From the NCBI GenBank assembly GCA_946534145.1, contig CAMNCH010000003.1:1-56053 (forward strand): 56,053 nucleotides of DNA, in the 5' to 3' direction. The DNA is from an uncultured Lachnospiraceae bacterium (GTDB lineage Bacteria > Bacillota > Clostridia > Lachnospirales > Lachnospiraceae). Shown piece after piece: positions 23,958 to 32,580 of the stretch. Positions within the stretch are counted from its first letter, which is position 1; every line of letters starts with the position of its first letter. Below the pieces are notes generated by a model. The model was not told where the DNA came from and searched no databases. It saw only the letters and a program-made list of their open reading frames with translations. The translations under genes and the position numbers were made by a program.

Positions 23958-25283
23958 TTACTTATTTTTCTTTTTAAGTCCAAGTACTTTATTGGTGATG
24001 ATACCAAGGATTAATGCACAGGCAACTTCTGTGATGGTTACGGAACCAAAGCTTACTGCGAATCCGCCGATACCTGCGATAAGGATAACGGATACGGTAA
24101 AGAGGTTAGCGTTGTCATCAAGATCAACCTTCTGAATCATCTTAAGACCGGAAACTGCGATGAATCCGTAAAGGGCTACACAAACACCACCCATTACACA
24201 GGAAGGAATTGTTGCAAGAATCGTTACGAAAGGTCCAAAGAAGGAAGCAACAATTGCAATTATTGCAGTTGTCAAAATTGTTACTACAGAAGCGTTTCCT
24301 GAGATAGCTACACAACCAACGGACTCACCGTATGTGGTGTTGGGGCAGCCGCCGAAGAAAGCACCAACCATGGAACCTACACCGTCACCAAGGAGGGTTC
24401 TGTGAAGACCGGGCTCCTCAAGAAGGTCGGATTCAATAATGGAAGAAAGGTTTTTGTGGTCTGCGATGTGCTCTGCAAATACTACAAATGCTACGGGAAC
24501 ATAAGCTGCCGCAACTGTTCCTACGTAAGAGGGAGTAACTGCCGAAAGACCTTCGAAAGCTTTCATAAAAGTAAATTCAGGAATCCACTTCATGTTCTCA
24601 AATGCCGAAAAGTCAATTACTCTAAGAGCATCATTACCGGTAGCGTTACCGATTAATGTAAATATAGTAGCTACAATGTATCCGGCACAGATACCTACGA
24701 TAAAAGGAATCATCTTAAGCATTCTTTTGCCGAATACAGAACAAATCATGGTTACGAATAATGTTACGAGACCACATACGATACAAACATATGTAGAAGT
24801 AGTCTTGCCGTTTCCAAGAACATCGCCTACTGCATTACCTGCAAGGGAAAGTCCGATGATTGCAACAGTAGGTCCGATAACTACTGCGGGCATAAGCTTG
24901 TTAATCCAGTTAACACCTACTGCCTTAACGATAATAGAGATTACTACGTATACAAGACCTGCGAAGAAGGCACCGAGGATAATACCTACATATCCGACAG
25001 CCATGGAAGTGGCACCGCCGAATGCTGCGAACATCGATCCGATGAATGCAAAAGAAGAACCGAGGAATACGGGGCTCTTGAACTTAGTGAAAAGAAGGTA
25101 AACGAGTGTACCTACACCTGCTCCGAAAAGAGCTGCGGATGAGGACATGTCTGTACCTGCACCGCTGTTGATAATTGCGGGAACAGCGATTGTGGCTGCC
25201 AGAATAGCAAGCAACTGCTGTAGTGCAAATACCAGGACTTTGCCGAAATGCGGCTTGTCTGCTACGCCATAAGTTAGTTTCAT
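23958..25283 (-). CDS. uraA: uracil/xanthine permease (NCS2 family)
   Basis: This 441-aa nucleobase:cation symporter has about 14 membrane segments. Family features include the N-terminal KVLVFALQQLLAILAATIAVPAIIN, the FLGSSFAFIGSM segment, VVIGPTVAIIGLSLAGNAVGD and the transport motif GGCPNTTYGESVGCVAISGN. I chose ATG 25283, eight bases after GGAGG; an ATG five codons upstream overlaps that site. It follows pyrR in one operon, so uracil as substrate and PyrR control are likely. Its transcript ends at the terminator next to repeat A. Confidence 0.93.
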   Translation of the reverse strand: MKLTYGVADKPHFGKVLVFALQQLLAILAATIAVPAIINSGAGTDMSSSAALFGAGVGTLVYLLFTKFKSPVFLGSSFAFIGSMFAAFGGATSMAVGYVGIILGAFFAGLVYVVISIIVKAVGVNWINKLMPAVVIGPTVAIIGLSLAGNAVGDVLGNGKTTSTYVCIVCGLVTLFVTMICSVFGKRMLKMIPFIVGICAGYIVATIFTLIGNATGNDALRVIDFSAFENMKWIPEFTFMKAFEGLSAVTPSYVGTVAAAYVPVAFVVFAEHIADHKNLSSIIESDLLEEPGLHRTLLGDGVGSMVGAFFGGCPNTTYGESVGCVAISGNASVVTILTTAIIAIVASFFGPFVTILATIPSCVMGGVCVALYGFIAVSGLKMIQKVDLDDNANLFTVSVILIAGIGGFAVSFGSVTITEVACALILGIITNKVLGLKKKNK

Positions 25284-25349
25284 GAAATTTTCCTCCATAA
25301 CTCTGCATTAATGCAGTAAAAATATTTATGTAGTCGGGCTAACCCGTAA

Positions 25350-25886
25350 CTACCCATATAATTCAACCGAGCGGATTTCTTCGAAGGGAGGTATCTTGAC
25401 CATAACCCTCTCGGTTTTGGATGTGGGAACGTTCTTGCCCACGTAGTCACCGCGGATGGGAAGCTCTCTGTGGCCTCTGTCAACCAATACGGCAAGCTGA
25501 ATCTGCGCTGCTCTTCCGTGTCTTAATACCGCCTCAATAGCGGCGCGGGCCGTTCTTCCGGTATAAAGAACATCGTCCACCAGCACCACTCTTTTTCCTT
25601 CTATGGGAAAAGGAATCTGGGATTCGTGAATGACAGGCTCGCTGGAACCTCTCTCAAGATCGTCTCTGTAAAAAGTGATGTCCAAAGTTCCCAAAGGTAC
25701 TTCGCAACCTTCGATATCACGGATGTTTTTGGCAATTTCCTCGGCCAAAGAAACTCCACGACGCTTAATTCCCACTATGCAAAGGTCTTTACAGCCTCCG
25801 TTTTTTTCAAGTATTTCATGGGCAATTCGCTTAAGTGCTCTGCCGACTGCCGCATCATCCATTAAAGTTGCTTTATATGCTGCCAT
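25350..25886 (-). CDS. pyrR: PyrR: pyrimidine regulatory protein / uracil phosphoribosyltransferase
   Basis: PyrR binds pyr mRNA when UMP is high and causes attenuation; it also has UPRTase activity. The 178-aa length from ATG 25886 matches the family, and GAGAGG lies five bases upstream. The frame is open further upstream, but no earlier start has a ribosome site. Signatures: [36 protein letters not shown] and the PRPP motif [20 protein letters not shown]. The start region overlaps a PyrR-binding-like sequence, so it is probably autoregulated. uraA follows 66 bases downstream, with small palindromes in the gap. Confidence 0.95.
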   Translation of the reverse strand: MAAYKATLMDDAAVGRALKRIAHEILEKNGGCKDLCIVGIKRRGVSLAEEIAKNIRDIEGCEVPLGTLDITFYRDDLERGSSEPVIHESQIPFPIEGKRVVLVDDVLYTGRTARAAIEAVLRHGRAAQIQLAVLVDRGHRELPIRGDYVGKNVPTSKTERVMVKIPPFEEIRSVELYG

Positions 25887-26035
25887 TTTTCCTCTCAGGA
25901 CTTTCTTACCATACAAAAAAACCATGCACCTTAAGCGCATGGTTTACTCACACAAAATCAGCCCGAATCTTCCGGACGTACCATATGTCGAAGCCTTTGT
26001 GACCTCTCGGGGCCGCGCTTAAAGGATTACTTTTC
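25887..26035 (-). promoter_or_regulatory. pyrR leader with PyrR-binding sites and attenuator
   Basis: The transcript leader of about 150 bases holds three elements on the minus strand. First, a hairpin CCTTT/AAAGG whose loop contains CCCCGAGAGGTC (25994-26025). Second, an intrinsic terminator, ACCATGC/GCATGGT followed by seven T (25914-25944). Third, AAAGTCCTGAGAGG (25891-25904), which fits the PyrR consensus ARUCCnGNGAGG and overlaps the pyrR ribosome site. This suggests both transcriptional attenuation and direct control of translation. Confidence 0.8.
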
Positions 26036-26041
26036 TCTCAC

Positions 26042-26070
26042 ATTATCACACACGTGTCACTTTTTGTAAA
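26042..26070 (-). promoter_or_regulatory. promoter of pyrR-uraA
   Basis: Minus strand TTTACA (26065-26070), 17-base spacer, GATAAT (26042-26047). Confidence 0.7.
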
Positions 26071-26110
26071 GAGTAAATTTAGTCCTTTTTACGACTCCCA
26101 CATACAACAT

Positions 26111-26812
26111 CTAGTGTTTTATCAGTTCTTTTAACAACATCAATCTGTTATGAATCATTTTCTTAAGCGGGTAGTGATGGAAGGGGTCCGAAGTATTGTC
26201 CCCATGTCTCTTAAAAAGAATGAGTCTGTCGGTAATAAATGCCGGTTTACCCTTTCTTTCTCCCATAAGACCTATCCATTGGTCGTGCATTTCTATGTCA
26301 TCGGGGATGGGAAGAATCGTCTTAACAAGTTCCGAATCAAAGGCCATGCAACAACCTACGTAAGTGTTTTTGACAAAATTTTTGATGAATCCGGGGCCTG
26401 ATTTACGATAGTCAAAGAAAGAACCCTCTATCTCCTGTTCCTCCTCATCCACCACAATACAGTCGTGAACCACTACGGGACAACCGCACTCTTCGAATAC
26501 ATCAAGGACTGAATCGATTTTTCCGTCCATCCACACATCATCCTGGTCGGACAAAAAAATGTATTTGCCGGTGCAGTTTTTTATGGCATTCTCAAAGTTC
26601 TTCTTAACTCCAAGTCCCGGACCCGCAACTATTTTAATGCGGGGATCTCTGAAGGACTCAACAATTCTGAGGGTTTCGTCCCCCGAACCGTCGTCGGATA
26701 CCACAAGTTCATCCTGAGCGGAAAGATTTCTCAAAATGCTCTCTATCTGCCTGCCTATGTATTTTTCACCGTTGTAAGAAGCAAGTGCTACCGACACTTT
26801 TTCTCTCATCAT
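26111..26812 (-). CDS. family 2 glycosyltransferase
   Basis: The 233-aa GT-A fold enzyme has VSVALASYNGEKYIGRQIESIL, LVVSDDGSGDET, the DxD-type motif FLSDQDDVW and a late MHDQWIGL acceptor-side motif. This matches rhamnosyl- and related transferases of cell-surface polysaccharide synthesis. There are no membrane segments, so it acts in the cytoplasm. It is the last gene of the GH9-copA-GDE-DUF853 unit, and its start overlaps the upstream stop (ATGA). A second ATG three bases on (26809) is as likely. The sugar is unknown. Confidence 0.85.
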   Translation of the reverse strand: MMREKVSVALASYNGEKYIGRQIESILRNLSAQDELVVSDDGSGDETLRIVESFRDPRIKIVAGPGLGVKKNFENAIKNCTGKYIFLSDQDDVWMDGKIDSVLDVFEECGCPVVVHDCIVVDEEEQEIEGSFFDYRKSGPGFIKNFVKNTYVGCCMAFDSELVKTILPIPDDIEMHDQWIGLMGERKGKPAFITDRLILFKRHGDNTSDPFHHYPLKKMIHNRLMLLKELIKH

Positions 26813-28356
26813 TTGCCTCCAAAAAGCGTTCCGATTAGACCTCTTCCCAAAGAAGCTCCAAGATTGCCACCCACTTTCTTGCCGAAAGAACCGCCGATAG
26901 CGTTACCGATGGTCTTGCCGACTTCACGACCCACTGTGCTTGCAGTAGACTTGGCCGCATCTCTGGCAACCTTCGAAGTGGCCTTTTTGCGGGCTTCGAT
27001 TTCTTTTTTCTTTTTCTCAGTAAGGGTCAGAGCTTCCTCTTCTTTGATGGCAGTCTCTGCCACTTCCGCTTCGCGCCTGGTAAGAAATTCATATGCGGAA
27101 TCATTATCCACAGGCGTATTGTATTTTTCAAAAAGAACGCTGTTGTTTATATTGGACATTCTTTCGCCTTCATCAAGGGTACCCATATTACTCTGAGGAG
27201 GGCAAATCTTGGTATGCTTGACTATCGTGGGAATTCCTTCTTCATCAATTACGGATACAAGGGCCTTGCCTGTTCCCAGTTCTTGAAGCATTTTGAACGT
27301 ATCGAATTCGGGATTGACCCTGAAGCCCATGGCTGCTGCCTTGACGGCCTTTTGCTCGTTGGGCGTGTAGGCTCTTAACGCATGCTGGACCTTATTGCCA
27401 AGCTGCGCCAGAACACCGTCCGGAATATCGGAAGGGTTCTGGGTAATAAAATAAATACCCACTCCTTTGGAACGAATCAGCTTAACCACCTGCTCAATCT
27501 TCTCAAGAAGCGCCTTGGAAGCAGATTCGAAAAGCATATGTGCTTCGTCAAAGAAGAATACAATGCGAGGCTTATCCAAATCTCCCACTTCGGGAAGAAC
27601 CTCAAAAAGCTCCGACAGCATCCAGAGAAGAAAAGTGGAATACATCTTGGGATGAAGAATAAGCTTTTGACAGTCAAGAATCTGCACCATACCGCGACCG
27701 TTTTCATCAGTACAAAGCCAGTCGGTTACTCCGAGAGCCGGCTCGCCAAAGAACAAGTCCGCACCTTCTGACTCAATTGCCACAACACTTCTTACTATGG
27801 CATTGATGGTAGCCTGCGCAATATTACCGTATGTAGGTCCGTATTCTTGGGCTTTTGTGCCCACATATGCGAGCATCGCCTTTAAATCTTTGGTATCAGT
27901 AAGGACGAGTCCCTCATCATCGGCAATCTTAAACACAACCGTAAGCACATCTGCCTGGGTATCGTTAAGTCCCATGATGCGTGACAAAAGAAGGGGACCC
28001 ATCTCGGAAATAGTAGTCCTGAGAGGCATACCTTTTTCTCCGTACACATCCCAGAAGTTTACGGGAAACGCGCTGAATTCAAAGCCGGCTTCTTTAAGTC
28101 CCATGGACTCAACACGGCTATTAACATTATCATTGTCAACTCCGGCCATGCACATGGGAGCTATGTCTCCCTTAACATCCGCCAGAAAAACAGGAACTCC
28201 CAAATTGGAAAAAGACTCAGCCATTACCTTAAGAGTAACAGTCTTACCTGTACCCGTGGCACCGGCTATCATACCATGGCGGTTGGCCATTTTCGGATAA
28301 ATAAAGATTTCTTCTTCTCCTGATTTTCCCAAAAGTATTTTTCCGTCTTTTACCAT
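26809..28356 (-). CDS. HerA-like NTPase (DUF853 family)
   Basis: A 515-aa P-loop ATPase of the HerA/FtsK superfamily, as in E. coli YjgR. It shows Walker A MIAGATGTGKTVTLKVMAES, Walker B KPRIVFFFDEAHMLFE, the sensor GIYFITQNPSDIPDGVL and an arginine-rich end of the core. Residues about 425-490 form a charged coiled coil (AIKEEEALTLTEKKKKEIEA). A Gly-rich tail with repeated GxxxG spacing (GREVGKTIGNAIGGSFGKKVGG) closes the protein and may insert in or touch a membrane. The biological role of the family is not settled. It lies 16 bases after the debranching gene. Confidence 0.9.
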   Translation of the reverse strand: MVKDGKILLGKSGEEEIFIYPKMANRHGMIAGATGTGKTVTLKVMAESFSNLGVPVFLADVKGDIAPMCMAGVDNDNVNSRVESMGLKEAGFEFSAFPVNFWDVYGEKGMPLRTTISEMGPLLLSRIMGLNDTQADVLTVVFKIADDEGLVLTDTKDLKAMLAYVGTKAQEYGPTYGNIAQATINAIVRSVVAIESEGADLFFGEPALGVTDWLCTDENGRGMVQILDCQKLILHPKMYSTFLLWMLSELFEVLPEVGDLDKPRIVFFFDEAHMLFESASKALLEKIEQVVKLIRSKGVGIYFITQNPSDIPDGVLAQLGNKVQHALRAYTPNEQKAVKAAAMGFRVNPEFDTFKMLQELGTGKALVSVIDEEGIPTIVKHTKICPPQSNMGTLDEGERMSNINNSVLFEKYNTPVDNDSAYEFLTRREAEVAETAIKEEEALTLTEKKKKEIEARKKATSKVARDAAKSTASTVGREVGKTIGNAIGGSFGKKVGGNLGASLGRGLIGTLFGGK

Positions 28357-28371
28357 TTTTTGTCCCCTTAA

Positions 28372-30393
28372 TTATTTATTCAGTAATGCGTAGGCTCTGA
28401 GAATTTCTCCCACGCTCCAGGCTTGTGTATAGCATCCGCGACTTATATGAGGCGCGTCGCCGTCAAATATCTCTGCAATTCCGCCTATGCAGCCGTCGTC
28501 AAGATGCTTCTTCATGGGCTCAAGAAGAGTCTCCGCATATTCTTTGGCCGCTTTCGAATAATCGTTAACCTTTAAGTATGCTTCTATGAACGCTCCGAGA
28601 GGAAAGGCCCATGCAGTTCCCTGATGATATGCCAGGTCTCTGTCATAGAGTTTGCCTGCATAGACTCCGTGATAGTAAGGGTCGTCCTCAGGAAGAGTTC
28701 TTAATCCGAAGTCCACATAGAGATTCTTAAGTACCACATTTACCACGGACTTTTCTTTGTCCCTGTCTAACATTGTGTGAGGAAGGGATATCGCATAAAT
28801 CTGGTTGGGTCTTATGGTTTCGCTGTCGGTCTTGTAGGCTTCGCCCTCGTGAACCTCATCCACCACATCATAGAGATATCCGCCTTCAGCGTACCAGAAT
28901 CTTTTGACAAAAGAAGCTTTAACCGTTTTCGACAGTTTCATAAGCTCTGAAGCGTATTCTTTGTCCCCGAAGTGCTTGGCAAGTTCCGCCTGCGTGACAA
29001 GGGCATTGTACCAAAGAGCATTTATTTCAACGGGTTTACCGTGGCGGGGAGTCACAACCAGATTTCCGATACGCACATCCATCCAGGTAACCTGGTCAAG
29101 GCCGGACCCCGCATGAATAAGGCCGTCCGCATCCATTCCGATTGAGAAATCCGTACCCTTTTTGTACGCCGCAATAATATTTTTAAAGCAGGGATATATT
29201 TTTTCCCGCACAAATTCGTAGGCTTCTTTGGTCCCCACATATTTTAAATACATGTCGGTACAGTAAAAATACCAGAGTGAAGCATCAACGGTGTTGTAAA
29301 GCGGAGCCTTATCTCCGTCGGGGAACATGTTGGGAATGAGACCGTTTTTCTCGTAGCGTGCGAAGGTTTCAAGAATACTCTGCGCATCCTCGAATCGACC
29401 CGTTTCAAGAGTGAGCCCGGTGAGAGCAATCATAGTATCTCTTCCCCAGTCCGCAAACCACGGAAGTCCCGCAAGAACTGTCTTGGTGCCCGTAGATTCT
29501 CTGTTGCAGATAAAATTGTCCGCATTTACGGTAAGTCGCTTCAAAAATTCATCTTTAAAGCCCGCCCTATCCACAAGTTTTCTGGCACGTTCGCGAGCTT
29601 TTTTGATGGTCACGAAAGCATCTCTCTCGCAATCCGACTCAATCGTGCAGACGAAAGAAAGCCTCTTGCTCTCTCCGGCCTTAATACCTATCTGAACGTT
29701 GTAAGGACAATATCCCGTATCCGAAGAAGACATACCCGTATCAATTTCGGTCTGAAGTTCGATGCCCTCATCGTATTGTTTGTCAGGGTCATTGAACCCA
29801 AGGGTTCCTGCGCTTGCAAAGAATCTGATAATGTCTCCTCTTTCACTCTTAGGCTCCAGAAGAATCGAGTCAAAAAGGGCGTAGGATTTAAACTTAATGC
29901 TCTTTTTGGTGCTTGATGCACTCGCATCCCTGTAATTGAATACGGGCACAAAAGAAAGCACACAGTCATCTCCTCCGTTATTTATTTCGTAACCGATGGC
30001 AACCGTGTTCTTTTCCCACTCAAGCGCTACGGTTTTTTTAACCGAGAGACCCTTGTAGAAATATGTAAATTCAGGCACGGCATCAAAAGAAAAACCGGTC
30101 TGGTGAACAAAGCCGTTTACGTATTTGCCTTTTGTCTTCTGCTCGCTGTATAAGGGCTCTTTCTGCTCGCCGATTATGACCTCTTCTTTGATACCGTTTA
30201 ATATAACCCATCTGTCTGTCGGTGACTTAAGACACGCTATCAAAAGTCCGTGGTGCTTGCGGGTATTGGCTCCGATAAGGGAACTGCCCGCATATCCGCC
30301 GAGGCCGTTGGTAATAACCCATTCCCGCCTTATTGCTTCACTAAAAGTTCTGGTATATTCTCTTGAAAAGGTTTTTTTGACAAGTGTTCCCAC
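28372..30393 (-). CDS. glycogen debranching enzyme (amylo-alpha-1,6-glucosidase type)
   Basis: A 673-aa two-domain protein. The N-terminal GDE_N domain has REWVITNGLGGYAGSSLIGA and the usual beta-sandwich. The C-terminal alpha/alpha toroid (from about 280) has LAGLPWFADWGRDTMIALTG, GLIPNMFPDG, DASLWYFYCTDMYLKY and the QGTAWAFPLGAF segment. It should remove alpha-1,6 branches of glycogen or related alpha-glucans. It starts with GTG, eight bases after AAAGGA. Together with GlgB at 9536 it suggests active glycogen cycling. Its neighbours here are a GH9 enzyme and copper ATPase, not the glgB operon. Confidence 0.92.
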   Translation of the reverse strand: MGTLVKKTFSREYTRTFSEAIRREWVITNGLGGYAGSSLIGANTRKHHGLLIACLKSPTDRWVILNGIKEEVIIGEQKEPLYSEQKTKGKYVNGFVHQTGFSFDAVPEFTYFYKGLSVKKTVALEWEKNTVAIGYEINNGGDDCVLSFVPVFNYRDASASSTKKSIKFKSYALFDSILLEPKSERGDIIRFFASAGTLGFNDPDKQYDEGIELQTEIDTGMSSSDTGYCPYNVQIGIKAGESKRLSFVCTIESDCERDAFVTIKKARERARKLVDRAGFKDEFLKRLTVNADNFICNRESTGTKTVLAGLPWFADWGRDTMIALTGLTLETGRFEDAQSILETFARYEKNGLIPNMFPDGDKAPLYNTVDASLWYFYCTDMYLKYVGTKEAYEFVREKIYPCFKNIIAAYKKGTDFSIGMDADGLIHAGSGLDQVTWMDVRIGNLVVTPRHGKPVEINALWYNALVTQAELAKHFGDKEYASELMKLSKTVKASFVKRFWYAEGGYLYDVVDEVHEGEAYKTDSETIRPNQIYAISLPHTMLDRDKEKSVVNVVLKNLYVDFGLRTLPEDDPYYHGVYAGKLYDRDLAYHQGTAWAFPLGAFIEAYLKVNDYSKAAKEYAETLLEPMKKHLDDGCIGGIAEIFDGDAPHISRGCYTQAWSVGEILRAYALLNK

Positions 30394-30405
30394 AGAAGAT
30401 GTCCT

Positions 30406-32580
30406 TTACTTTCTTAATCTGAGTGCATTGGTGACTACAAATAAAGAGCTTATGCTCATGCATCCCGCCGCTATCATGGGTGTAAGCGTAATTCCGAAGG
30501 AACTGTACAAAGCTCCTGCCGCAATCGGAATACCTATTACGTTGTATATAAATGCCCAGAAAAGATTCTGTTTGATTATTCTTAAAACTTTTTTGCTCAG
30601 ACTGAAGATATATGCCACGTCTTTGACGCTGTTCTTCATAAGAATGAAGTCCGCTGAGTCGATGGCAATTCTGGTGCCGTTGCCGACAGCTATTCCCACA
30701 TCCGCCTTTACCAGCGCGGCTGCATCGTTAATACCGTCGCCCACCATGGCCACGTGCTTGCCTTCTTTCATGAGTTCTTCAATCTTATTGTGCTTGTCGT
30801 TTGGAAGAACTTCGCTGATGATGCTGTCTATACCAATCTCCCGGCCTATCGCTTCAGCAGTTACTCTGTTATCGCCTGTAAGAAGAATAACGTCAAGACC
30901 CCTATCTTTCATAAGCGTGATGGCTTCTTTACTGTCTTCTTTGACCATGTCTGCAATCGCAAACAGTCCGAACAGATTGTTGCCGGAAAAGAAAAGTACC
31001 GTCTTTCCTTCTCCTCTTAATCTTGCAGCTTCTTTTTCCAAAGAATCTGTCTTGATGCCGTTTTCGTGAAAAAGCTTTTCATTGCCGCAAAAGAAAGGTT
31101 TCTCATCTATGTTACCGCAGATGCCCTGTCCCTGAATGTTGATAACGTCTTTGGCAAAATAAGCCATTATATCGGCAGGTTCATACATATCAAGCGCCTT
31201 AGAGCGAATTGCTTTGGCATAGGGGTGGTTGGATCCTGCTTCCAGCACTGCTGCCAGAAGAAGCATTTTTTTATCATCCGTACCTTCAGCCACAACTATA
31301 TCGGTAACGTTAAGTTCGCCTTCGGTGACGGTTCCCGTCTTGTCCAGCACAACAGTGTCCACATTTCTGGCAGTTTCAAGGCACTCTCCCGAACGAATCA
31401 GTATACCATGTCTTGCCGCGTTGCCGGTACCCGCCATAACCGCTGTGGGCGTGGCAAGTCCCAATGCACAGGGACAGGAAATAACGATTACACTGATGGC
31501 CATGTTGAGAGCAAAACTGAAGTCCTTGCCCACCGCCAGCCAGATTATAAGGGTAAGAAGGCTAATGCCCACAACAATCGGTACAAAGAAACCGCTGATT
31601 CTGTCCGCCAGTCGTTCAATGGGAATCTTTTGTGACGCGGCATTTTTGACCATGTCGATGATTCCGTAAAGAGTGGTCTCCGTGCCTGTTTTTTCGGCCT
31701 CAACCATAATAAAACCATCAAGAACCACGGAACCCGAAACAACCTTGTCGCCCACATAGGCTTCCTCGGGAATGCTTTCGCCGGTAAGTGCGGACTTGTC
31801 TATGCTGGCATTTCCCTTAATTACGGTTCCGTCCACGGAAATACCTTCGCCCGCACGAATCAAAACCGTATCGCCTTTTTGAAGAGCCTCGAATCCTATG
31901 ACTCTTTCTTCGCCGTCCCTGATTACGGTAACAACCTCGGGCATAAGCTCGGAAAGGGCTTTAATGGCATCCATAGTATGTGCTTTGGAATTGGCTTCAA
32001 GGGCCTTGCCGAGAGTGATAAGGGTAAATATCATACCCGCCGACTCAAAAAAGAAATGACCCGTGGAACCGATTATCAAAAGATATGTGCTGTAAATAAA
32101 GGATATTCCCGCTCCTATGGAAATCAACGCATCCATACCGGGAGCCCTGTGAATTATACTTTTGAAACCCTTAATAAAATAAGACCTTCCGATTATCAGA
32201 ATTCCGAGGGCCAGAACAAACTGAATATAGCCCGAAATCCTGCCGGGCACCGGAAGCCCCAGCATCTCTCCCATGTTAAGATATACCAGGGGTAAAAGAA
32301 GACAAAGAGAAGGCAGAAATCTTGTAATAAGAACCGACTTCTCTTTGGTTTTTGAATTTTTTATTGCACCTGTATCTACCTCGGCGCCGTATCCCGCACC
32401 CTTAACCGCATCTATAATGCGACCGGTGTCAACAGCATTTTCGTCAAAGTCTACGGTCATGGCATTTTCCAGAAGACTTACGGATACATTAGTTACTCCT
32501 TCTGTCGCCTTTACCGCTTTTTCAACCGCAGCCACGCAAGCGCTGCAGCCCATTCCCGTTACCTTGAATTTTTGATTCAT
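30406..32580 (-). CDS. copA: copper-exporting P1B-type ATPase CopA
   Basis: The 724-aa pump has one N-terminal heavy-metal-binding domain with GMGCSACVAAVEKA (CxxC form), eight membrane segments, the ion-site motif SCPCALGLATPTAVMAGTGN, phosphorylation motif DKTGTVTEG, and the hinge VAMVGDGINDAAALVKADVG. In the sixth helix CPC defines a Cu(I) pump, and the NxxxxxxxY and MxxxS-type motifs of the last two helices (QNLFWAFIYNVIGIP, GCMSISSLFVV) agree. The start codon touches the GH9 stop (TAAATG). No CsoR or CopZ gene lies beside it, and its place in a glycan operon is unusual. Confidence 0.95.
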   Translation of the reverse strand: MNQKFKVTGMGCSACVAAVEKAVKATEGVTNVSVSLLENAMTVDFDENAVDTGRIIDAVKGAGYGAEVDTGAIKNSKTKEKSVLITRFLPSLCLLLPLVYLNMGEMLGLPVPGRISGYIQFVLALGILIIGRSYFIKGFKSIIHRAPGMDALISIGAGISFIYSTYLLIIGSTGHFFFESAGMIFTLITLGKALEANSKAHTMDAIKALSELMPEVVTVIRDGEERVIGFEALQKGDTVLIRAGEGISVDGTVIKGNASIDKSALTGESIPEEAYVGDKVVSGSVVLDGFIMVEAEKTGTETTLYGIIDMVKNAASQKIPIERLADRISGFFVPIVVGISLLTLIIWLAVGKDFSFALNMAISVIVISCPCALGLATPTAVMAGTGNAARHGILIRSGECLETARNVDTVVLDKTGTVTEGELNVTDIVVAEGTDDKKMLLLAAVLEAGSNHPYAKAIRSKALDMYEPADIMAYFAKDVINIQGQGICGNIDEKPFFCGNEKLFHENGIKTDSLEKEAARLRGEGKTVLFFSGNNLFGLFAIADMVKEDSKEAITLMKDRGLDVILLTGDNRVTAEAIGREIGIDSIISEVLPNDKHNKIEELMKEGKHVAMVGDGINDAAALVKADVGIAVGNGTRIAIDSADFILMKNSVKDVAYIFSLSKKVLRIIKQNLFWAFIYNVIGIPIAAGALYSSFGITLTPMIAAGCMSISSLFVVTNALRLRK

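Noticed and set aside
25299..25349. Palindromes between pyrR and uraA as a terminator
   Set aside because: The stem CGGGTTAGCCCG region and CTGCATTAATGCAG are not followed by a real T run, so they are more likely mRNA stability or processing elements, or chance.
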